A program made the position numbers and the translations under genes. Shown piece after piece: positions 1 through 5,011 of a stretch of DNA of 7,372 nucleotides; within the stretch, counting starts at the first letter, position 1, and each line of letters opens with the position of its first letter. This stretch comes from a bacterium (GTDB taxonomy: Bacteria; Patescibacteriota; Minisyncoccia; UBA6257; 1-14-0-10-44-23), in NCBI GenBank assembly GCA_030699515.1, contig JAUYME010000003.1:1-7372 (forward strand), given 5' to 3'. Below the pieces are notes generated by a model. It saw only the letters and a list, made by a program, of their open reading frames with translations. It did no database searches and was not told the DNA's origin.

Positions 1-750
1 AAGATCCGCCGGCCAATAGTGAGGGGCGGCGCTTCTGTAAACATTTAAAGCATCAAACCAAACATAAATAATCTGGCTATCATCACCCGGAACGGGCACT
101 CCCCAGCCTCTGGCTCTTTCTTTTGATCTGGAAATACTAAAATCTTTCAGCCCTCGCTTAATAAAGGCCAAAGCTTCATTTTTCCGCGACTGCGGACGAA
201 TCTTGTAAGTGTCAGATTCAATCAGCTCAACCAGCTTGTCCTGATATTTTGAAAGCCGAAAAAAATAATTCTCCTCTTTTACTTTTTCCACTTCCTTGCC
301 CGGATGATACGGGCACTCGCCATTATCCAGCTCGCTCTTTTCATAAAACACTTCACAGGAAACACAGTAAAGACCTTCGTACTCCTTCTTATAAATATCT
401 CCACTAACATCACATTTCTTCCAAAACTCCTGCACCATTTCGTAATGCTCTTTACTACTACTTCTTTGAAATTTATCAATACTTATCTTATAAGTCTCCA
501 ACAAGTCCAAAAAAATCCTCGCATTCTCATCCGCAAAATCTTCTACCTTCTTTCCCGCCTCTTCCGCCGCCCGCACAACCTTCAGGGAATTTTCGTCCGC
601 ACCGGTCACGTAAAAAACCTTCCTGCCTTTATGTCTAAAATAGCGCGCCAAAACATCGCCCTGGCAATATTCCAAAGCATGGCCAATGTGCGGCTTAGCA
701 TTCACATAAGGAATTGCCGCGGTGAGATAAAATGCATCATTCTTAGACAT
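1..750 (-). CDS. metG: Methionyl-tRNA synthetase, N-terminal 250 residues (3' end beyond window)
   Basis: Cytoplasmic class I aminoacyl-tRNA synthetase that charges tRNA-Met with methionine using ATP. Translating the minus strand from the ATG at 750 gives an uninterrupted frame to base 1, so the gene is cut by the window edge and its C-terminal part is missing. The Rossmann-fold start shows AAIPYVNAKPHIGHALE, with the HIGH signature at residues 21-24, then VTGADEN (48-54), where many bacteria have TDEHG. The connective-peptide knuckle has C129-x2-C132 and C146-x2-H149, a single zinc-binding site. YVWFDALNVY (229-238) is the conserved strand before the second half of the catalytic domain. The KMSKS loop and anticodon domain lie outside. 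The ATG overlaps the stop of the upstream perM-like gene by one base (TAATG), and I see no clear Shine-Dalgarno sequence, so translation is probably coupled to perM. The identification is firm; the exact C-terminal architecture is unknown. Confidence 0.95.
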   Translation of the reverse strand, partial: MSKNDAFYLTAAIPYVNAKPHIGHALEYCQGDVLARYFRHKGRKVFYVTGADENSLKVVRAAEEAGKKVEDFADENARIFLDLLETYKISIDKFQRSSSKEHYEMVQEFWKKCDVSGDIYKKEYEGLYCVSCEVFYEKSELDNGECPYHPGKEVEKVKEENYFFRLSKYQDKLVELIESDTYKIRPQSRKNEALAFIKRGLKDFSISRSKERARGWGVPVPGDDSQIIYVWFDALNVYRSAAPHYWPADL

Positions 751-1763
751 TATTCTGAGTTGGAATTACTTACACGAACTTTCGGAACTTGTGTTCCAGA
801 CCAATAGTATAAAATTTCCTGCACCGTTACTGCAACCGGCACCGCAAGAATAACTCCAATAATTCCAAATACAGTTCCCCCAATCAAAAGAGCAATCAAA
901 ACCACAACCGGACTAAGATTTGTGGATCTACCCATCAGCGTTGGAACTAAAATATGAGCCTCCAGTTGCTGAATTAGGAAGAACAAAATCGCTGCAAAAA
1001 TTGCCAGCTGGAATGAAGTGCCTATTGCAATTAAAACTGCCAATGCCCCGGAAAAAATTGGGCCAACATAGGGCACAAGCTCAAAAACAGCTGCCGCCAC
1101 CCCAAGTATCAAAGAGTAGGGCACCCCAAGTACCCAAAGACCAATAAACACTGCCAACCCCACAATCAAGCTAAGTAAAAGCTGAGTTAAAAACCAAGAG
1201 CTAATTCTAGCGTGTACTCGTCTGTAAACTTCCAAAACAGCTTCTTGATAACCAAGCGGAGTAATTGTTATTAAAAACTTCTTCACTCCATGTCGGTCTA
1301 AAACCATATAAAAAGATAGTATAAAAATCACTATCGCAGTTATAATTCCGCCCAAAAATTTTGATGCTATGCCCAGCAAGGTCACACCTCCTCCAAGAAA
1401 GTCTGCAGTTAAATCATTAATTGTTTCACTAACCCCAACCGGTATATCGGATATATCTGCAAGTTGAGACCCCGTACCCTCAATGAGCGAGTTAAACTCC
1501 ACAAGGCCAACAGGAAGCAGAATGTAAACGACCATCGCAACCAAAAACAGGGCCAAAATGTAAATTAAAATCGCGCCTAAAATTCTTGGAATTCTCTTAA
1601 TCTCCAGCCAATCCACCAAAGGATCCAAGGCGGAAGAAATAATAATTGCCAAAATTATCGCAACTAAAACATCGCGGGCAACAAAAGCCACGCCAAGCAA
1701 AAGAAGCATAGCTACAACTTTCCACAAACTGCCCCAACTTATTGAAAAATCCCGCTCTTCCAT
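750..1763 (-). CDS. AI-2E/PerM-family multi-pass membrane protein
   Basis: Inner-membrane protein of the AI-2E transporter (PerM/YdiK/TqsA-like) family, 337 residues, the normal length. Hydrophobic stretches are visible near residues 14-30, 31-50, 60-90, 125-155, 193-213, 217-245, 250-268 and 283-318, with a more polar segment at about 91-122 between the N- and C-terminal helix groups. Family hallmarks are ELVPYVGP (228-235), the QLEAHILVPTLMGRS stretch (266-280) and the glycine-rich GGTVFGIIG (295-303) before the last helix. Family members have been linked to autoinducer-2 export, Na+/H+ antiport or other small-molecule transport, so the substrate here cannot be named. The start ATG has only a weak purine-rich AGAGAA upstream. 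A structured element lies in its leader (1800-2070). The TAA stop overlaps the metG ATG by one base. The family call is strong; the function is open. Confidence 0.92.
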   Translation of the reverse strand: MEERDFSISWGSLWKVVAMLLLLGVAFVARDVLVAIILAIIISSALDPLVDWLEIKRIPRILGAILIYILALFLVAMVVYILLPVGLVEFNSLIEGTGSQLADISDIPVGVSETINDLTADFLGGGVTLLGIASKFLGGIITAIVIFILSFYMVLDRHGVKKFLITITPLGYQEAVLEVYRRVHARISSWFLTQLLLSLIVGLAVFIGLWVLGVPYSLILGVAAAVFELVPYVGPIFSGALAVLIAIGTSFQLAIFAAILFFLIQQLEAHILVPTLMGRSTNLSPVVVLIALLIGGTVFGIIGVILAVPVAVTVQEILYYWSGTQVPKVRVSNSNSE

Positions 1764-1799
1764 TTAGTTCTCTAATTAAAGTTCAAAAAAGGAAAAATG

Positions 1800-2070
1800 G
1801 CAAAGGGCTGCAGCGGCGGTAACGTCATCCAGACGTAACCGCCGCTAGCGTAGTCGCGTAAAGATAATGCGGCACAGCCGCACCATCTTCGTACGTGTAC
1901 GCCGAGAGTTACTCCCGGCGATAGAGCGCCACATTCGTTCCAACCGTCTTGCCCGGTTAAGGTAGCGGCCGCCAAGAAGTGTGGCAATGTTCAGAGCCCG
2001 ACCGGCTCGTGTCATCAGGTCGTCAACCTGACACGCGCCGGTCAGTCAGCCGTACATGCTCACGGTTTGT
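1800..2070 (-). ncRNA. Candidate structured RNA of unknown family in the M16 peptidase/perM gap
   Basis: This fills most of the 373-base gap between the peptidase stop and perM. A hand count gives about 60% G+C for 1801-2040, against visibly A+T-rich flanks. Hairpins in minus-strand order: 2065-2050 (4 bp), 2043-2000 (7 bp, one mismatch, then about 10 bp with a 3-base bulge), 1985-1928 (9 bp with one bulge, enclosing a 5-bp hairpin at 1958-1942), 1920-1900 (9 bp, 3-base loop), 1889-1861 (13 bp, 3-base loop) and 1846-1812 (9+5 bp around one U-U mismatch). The imperfect pairs in 1920-1900 and 1889-1861 are G-U when read on the minus strand but A-C on the plus strand, which favours a minus-strand RNA. 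A T-rich run (T5, CC, T6) at about 1785-1798 follows the last hairpin after a 14-base gap. A weak TTGCTT/TAGGCT pair (2124-2119 and 2100-2095, 18-base spacer) could be a promoter. I see no tmRNA, RNase P, SRP or riboswitch signature. It could be a free small RNA or a perM leader. Confidence 0.5.
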
Positions 2071-2136
2071 CTCCAATTTCTGCGTACAAAAAGTAGCCTA
2101 GCAATAAAATCTAAAATTAAGCAAGCTTGGCTAGCC

Positions 2137-3402
2137 TCAGGCAAGCAGTGTCCTAAACTTTTTCTCATCCTTAAACGGTCCAATCATGGTCAAATTTAGC
2201 TTATCATCGCTAAAAAGTTCGTTGGCCAACTCTCTTATTCCCTCACTTTTCACATCCTTGATTCTTTGAATCAACTCCTCGGTTGTGATTACCGCATCCT
2301 TCAAAAGTTCCTGAATCCCATAAAAGTATGCAATAGCGTCAGAACCCTCTAGTCCAAGCAAAGTTGTACCTTCAAGATGGTTCTTTACTTTTTCAAGCTC
2401 CTTTTCAGAAACCGGTTCATCCTTCAAACGTAAAAACTCTTTCTTAATTGCCGGAATTGCCTCTTCAATTTTCTTAAGCTGAATTCCCGCACTGGCTGCT
2501 ACATAGCCATGGTCTGTATATAAATCAGCATCACAGCGAACATAATAAGCGGCGCCCATTTGCTCTCGCAAAAGATTGAAAAGCCTAGAGCTCATTCCCC
2601 CGCCCAAAACGTGAGCTAAAGCCATCAACGTGTAGCGCCTTTCATCAAACATATCAAAGGCTCTATATCCCATTACCAAGTGCGCCTGATCGCTTTCCTT
2701 GTGCTTTAGCATTATCTGCATTTCATTCTGACTTTCCTTAACTGGCTCTTTGTCGGTCTTTTTTCCAACCGGCATTTTAGAAAACATCTGGCTAGCAAGC
2801 TCAATCATTTTTCCCTCATCCATTTTCCCGGCCAAAATTAAGGTGGTTTCAGAAGCCAAGTAAAAGCGCTGATGAAAAGCTTTAAATGAATTTTGATTAG
2901 CAGCCATTATCACCTTTTCATCTCCTAAAATTTGCCGTCCGGCTGGAATGTCACCATAAAGAAGCTGCATAAAGTATTCCCCCGCCTTTCGCATTGGCAA
3001 ATCTTCATACATTTTCATCTCCTCAATAATCACCCCTTTCTCTTTTTCAATTTCTTCCCTTGGAAAAGTTGGATTTAAATAAATATCCGCAACAATTTCC
3101 AGCGCCTGCTCGCCCTTATCGTAAGCAACTTTCGCATAGTAGCCAGTATATTCGTGGCTGGTAAAGGCATTTGTCTCCGCCCCAAGCCCTTCCAATTCGT
3201 GAGCAACCTGGTTTGGCACTGGTCGCTTTCTAGTCCCCTTAAAACACATATGCTCTAAAAAGTGTGCAATCCCACTTTCCTCGCGCTTTTCATACTTTGA
3301 GCCGGTCTCAACTAAAACTAGAGCCGTCATTGCAACCGCAGCCGGCTGAGGAATAGTAATAATACGCAGCCCATTATCTAAAACAGTTTTATTGAATTTC
3401 AT
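2137..3402 (-). CDS. M16 family zinc metallopeptidase (processing-peptidase-like)
   Basis: Zinc peptidase of the insulinase/pitrilysin family M16, probably subfamily B like bacterial YmxG/PqqL-type and mitochondrial processing peptidase beta subunits. It has 421 residues, typical for the single-unit form that works as a dimer. The inverted zinc motif is H47-F-L-E50-H51, with the distal glutamate ligand probably E127 in IIEEMKMYED (76 residues after H51, matching family spacing). ETNAFTSHEYTGYYAKV (76-92) follows the first domain's conserved pattern. In the second domain, GGGMSSRLFNLLREQMGAAY (267-286) carries the conserved Arg (R273) and Tyr pair used to position peptide. No signal peptide or membrane helix is seen, so it is likely cytoplasmic. 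The ATG overlaps the glyS stop by one base (TAATG), and AGGAAAG lies 11 bases upstream as a possible Shine-Dalgarno site. The stop is TGA. All catalytic residues are present, so it should be active; the substrate is unknown. Confidence 0.95.
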   Translation of the reverse strand: MKFNKTVLDNGLRIITIPQPAAVAMTALVLVETGSKYEKREESGIAHFLEHMCFKGTRKRPVPNQVAHELEGLGAETNAFTSHEYTGYYAKVAYDKGEQALEIVADIYLNPTFPREEIEKEKGVIIEEMKMYEDLPMRKAGEYFMQLLYGDIPAGRQILGDEKVIMAANQNSFKAFHQRFYLASETTLILAGKMDEGKMIELASQMFSKMPVGKKTDKEPVKESQNEMQIMLKHKESDQAHLVMGYRAFDMFDERRYTLMALAHVLGGGMSSRLFNLLREQMGAAYYVRCDADLYTDHGYVAASAGIQLKKIEEAIPAIKKEFLRLKDEPVSEKELEKVKNHLEGTTLLGLEGSDAIAYFYGIQELLKDAVITTEELIQRIKDVKSEGIRELANELFSDDKLNLTMIGPFKDEKKFRTLLA

Positions 3403-4847
3403 TACTTGTTTAACTTTCCTGAAATATACCCAGCCAAATCAGCTATTGCAACTCTCTCCTGCTCCAGACTATCCCGGTCCCGTACAGTCACACTATCGTT
3501 CTCTAGGGTGTCGTGATCAATTGTTACGCAAAACGGAGTTCCAATTTCATCCTGCCTTCTGTAGCGCTTTCCAATACTTCCGCTTTCATCATATTCACAA
3601 TCAAACTCCAGCTTTAGCACATCAAACACCTCCTTTGCCTTCTCGCCCATTCCATCTTTTTTCATCAGTGGCAAAACCGCAACCTTCACCGGCGCAACCC
3701 AGTATGGAAATTTCAAAATAACACGCACATCGTTTTCTTCTTCAGCCCCATTGTTATTTGGTGCTTGATTATTGGAATTTTGAGAAGAAATATTTTCTTC
3801 GCGGTATGCAGATAGCATCACTGCAAGCACCGTCCTCTCCACTCCAAAACTTGGCTCAATCACATGAGGCACAAATCTGTCTTTGCTGTCATCCGGATTC
3901 ATATATTTCAAGTCTTCTCCGCTGACATCTATATGAGCTTTAAGATCGTGATCTGTTCTATAGGCAAGGCCGTAAAGCTCTTTTTGCCCAAATGGAAACT
4001 TGTATTCAATATCTACGGTTCGCTTTGAATAATGGGCTCTTTCATCTTCACTGACTTCTACATATTCCAAATCGCCATCATCCAAGCCTAAGTCAACATT
4101 CCACTGCTTTATTTGGTCTAACCAGTGAGTAAACCAGCTCTCCCACTCATCTTCACGAACAAAGTATTCAATCTCCATTTGCTCAAATTCCCTCGTTCTG
4201 AAAATAAAGTTGCCGGGAGTAATCTCGTTTCTAAACGCTTTTCCAATTTGCGCAATGCCGAATGGAATTCTTTTTCGCGTCGTATTTAAAATATTTTTAA
4301 AGTTTACAAAAATTCCCTGAGCGGTTTCCGGCCTAAAATAAACTTCGCTTCCCTTGCCCTCCGTCGCGCCAAGACTGGTCTTAAGCATCAAATTAAAATC
4401 CTGAGCTTCCGTCAGATTTTCCTTTCCGCAATTTGGACATTTGCCACTTTGCCCATTGCCCGCCAGAGGCGGGTCCGCCTTCGGCGGAGAATTTATTTGA
4501 GATTTGGTGCTTGGTGCTTGTGATTTTCCGTTTTCGTCTAGACGAAAACGGGTGTGGCATTCTTTGCATTCAACAAGCGGATCAGAAAAAGTTTCGCTGT
4601 GCCCGCTAGCTTCCCAAACTTTTGGGTTCATTAGTATTGCGGCATCTAAACCAACAATATCTTCACGATTTTGCACAAAACGCTTCCACCATTCAGCCTT
4701 TATGTTCTTTTTAAGCGCCACACCAAGCGGGCCAAAGTCCCAAGAATTTTGCAGCCCACCGTAAATCTCACTTCCGGGAAAGATAAATCCCCGCCTTTTA
4801 CAAAGCGATATAATCTTATCCATCAGCTTATCATTTGAATCCTTCAT
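3402..4847 (-). CDS. glyQS: Glycyl-tRNA synthetase, single-chain (eukaryote/archaea-like) type, with repeat-derived insertions
   Basis: Class II synthetase that charges tRNA-Gly; the homodimeric type, unlike the alpha2-beta2 glyQ/glyS enzyme. I start it at ATG 4847 (481 residues), because homology begins at LMDKIISLCKRRGF. The frame also stays open upstream to a TTG at 4895, but those 16 residues resemble no family sequence. From that ATG: LMDKIISLCKRRGFIFPGSEIYGG at 8-31, zinc ribbon C94-x2-C97 and C137-x2-C140, RPETAQGIF at 172-180, motif 2 FRNEITPGNFIFRTREFEQ at 205-223, motif 3 EPSFGVERT at 331-339, and the anticodon-binding domain at about 386-481 (PVKVAVLPL, then YRRQDEIGTPFCVTID). Two stretches do not look like enzyme: about 101-135, splitting the zinc ribbon, and about 351-375, in the linker before the anticodon domain. 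Both correspond to DNA repeats (listed separately). They stay in frame and all motifs survive, so the enzyme is presumably functional. The next gene overlaps by one base. Confidence 0.95.
   Translation of the reverse strand: MKDSNDKLMDKIISLCKRRGFIFPGSEIYGGLQNSWDFGPLGVALKKNIKAEWWKRFVQNREDIVGLDAAILMNPKVWEASGHSETFSDPLVECKECHTRFRLDENGKSQAPSTKSQINSPPKADPPLAGNGQSGKCPNCGKENLTEAQDFNLMLKTSLGATEGKGSEVYFRPETAQGIFVNFKNILNTTRKRIPFGIAQIGKAFRNEITPGNFIFRTREFEQMEIEYFVREDEWESWFTHWLDQIKQWNVDLGLDDGDLEYVEVSEDERAHYSKRTVDIEYKFPFGQKELYGLAYRTDHDLKAHIDVSGEDLKYMNPDDSKDRFVPHVIEPSFGVERTVLAVMLSAYREENISSQNSNNQAPNNNGAEEENDVRVILKFPYWVAPVKVAVLPLMKKDGMGEKAKEVFDVLKLEFDCEYDESGSIGKRYRRQDEIGTPFCVTIDHDTLENDSVTVRDRDSLEQERVAIADLAGYISGKLNK
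3747..3782 (-). repeat. Degenerate heptamer array inside glyS (linker before anticodon domain)
   Basis: On the plus strand this reads as units ending in TTG: cccattg, ttatttg, gtgcttg, attattg and an eight-base gaattttg; on the coding strand each unit starts CAA. Four units are exactly 7 bases. Two of them (ttatttg and gtgcttg) are identical to units in the array at 4493-4520. It encodes a Gln/Asn/Pro-rich stretch (QNSNNQAPNN), absent from the GlyRS family as I know it, in a linker that tolerates length variation. Confidence 0.7.
4459..4488. repeat. Twin G+C-rich hairpin element embedded in the glyS zinc ribbon
   Basis: Two adjacent perfect 6-bp stems with 3-base loops: cccgcc/ggcggg at 4459-4473 (loop aga) and tccgcc/ggcgga at 4474-4488 (loop ttc). 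The 30 bases encode SPPKADPPLA within a low-complexity segment between the two zinc-binding Cys pairs. The G+C content is far above the surrounding gene. It resembles the REP-like or repeat-unit palindromes that spread in genomes; from memory, similar strings are common in Parcubacteria assemblies, but I cannot check this here. Confidence 0.75.
4493..4520 (-). repeat. Degenerate heptamer array inside glyS (zinc-ribbon insertion)
   Basis: Four consecutive exact 7-base units ending in TTG on the plus strand: ttatttg, agatttg, gtgcttg, gtgcttg. On the coding strand these are CAANNNN heptamers. It lies 4 bases from the twin hairpin and 7 bases from the palindrome at 4528-4551, and encodes the QAPSTKSQI part of the insertion. 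It shares two unit sequences with the array at 3747-3782. Confidence 0.75.
4528..4551. repeat. Perfect 24-bp palindrome in glyS
   Basis: Twelve-base arms (ccgttttcgtct and its exact reverse complement) meet with no spacer around a TCTAGA centre. It encodes RLDENG just after the first zinc Cys pair, at the outer edge of the inserted segment. A perfect zero-loop palindrome of this length is unlikely by chance in a coding region. It may be part of the inserted repeat block or a protein-binding site; no function can be read from it. Confidence 0.75.
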
Positions 4848-4910
4848 ATACTTAGTCTTTCTTTGCCTTCGGTATTCTTCTGGAAATTGGGTCAATTGGT
4901 GTAAATGGAA

Positions 4911-5006
4911 ATTCCCCTACCCCCTATTCCCTATTGCCTCTCTTCCCCTACCCCCTATGTCCTACATCCTGTCTTTCTATAACCTATCACCTACAACCTA
5001 TAACCT
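4911..5006 (-). repeat. Degenerate heptamer array in the glyS leader
   Basis: It occupies nearly all of the space between the surface-protein stop (5012) and glyS. On the plus strand there are 13 consecutive units ending in CCT or CT; nine are exactly 7 bases (accccct twice, attccct, atgtcct, acatcct, ataacct twice, atcacct, acaacct) and four are 8-9 bases. On the transcribed strand the consensus is AGGNNNT. The middle three bases vary while the anchor is kept. The glyS-proximal half is G-rich on the minus strand, with five runs of at least three Gs, and could form a quadruplex in the mRNA leader. Confidence 0.8.
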
Positions 5007-5011
5007 TTCTT

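Noticed and set aside
304..807. 167-codon plus-strand open frame opposite metG and the perM end
   Set aside because: It is the antisense shadow of metG, whose translation shows all the synthetase motifs.
1772..1987. 71-codon minus-strand open frame across the folded region
   Set aside because: Its composition (Trp/Cys/Gly-rich, no recognisable motif) follows the hairpins, it has no ribosome-binding site, and the RNA-like pairing pattern explains the sequence better.
2046..2070. Resemblance to group II intron domain V (AGCCGTAC...ACGG string)
   Set aside because: The stem is only 4 bp with an 8-base loop; the AGC triad bulge, tetraloop and length of domain V are absent, and no reverse transcriptase is nearby.
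1800..2070. tmRNA, RNase P RNA or SRP RNA
   Set aside because: No tRNA-like ends with CCA or T-loop, no GAGGAAAGTC-type core and no SRP GGAAGCAGC-type core on either strand.
4911..5006. CRISPR array or telomere repeat
   Set aside because: Units are 7 bases with no repeat-spacer alternation and no cas genes; the array is internal, short and degenerate.
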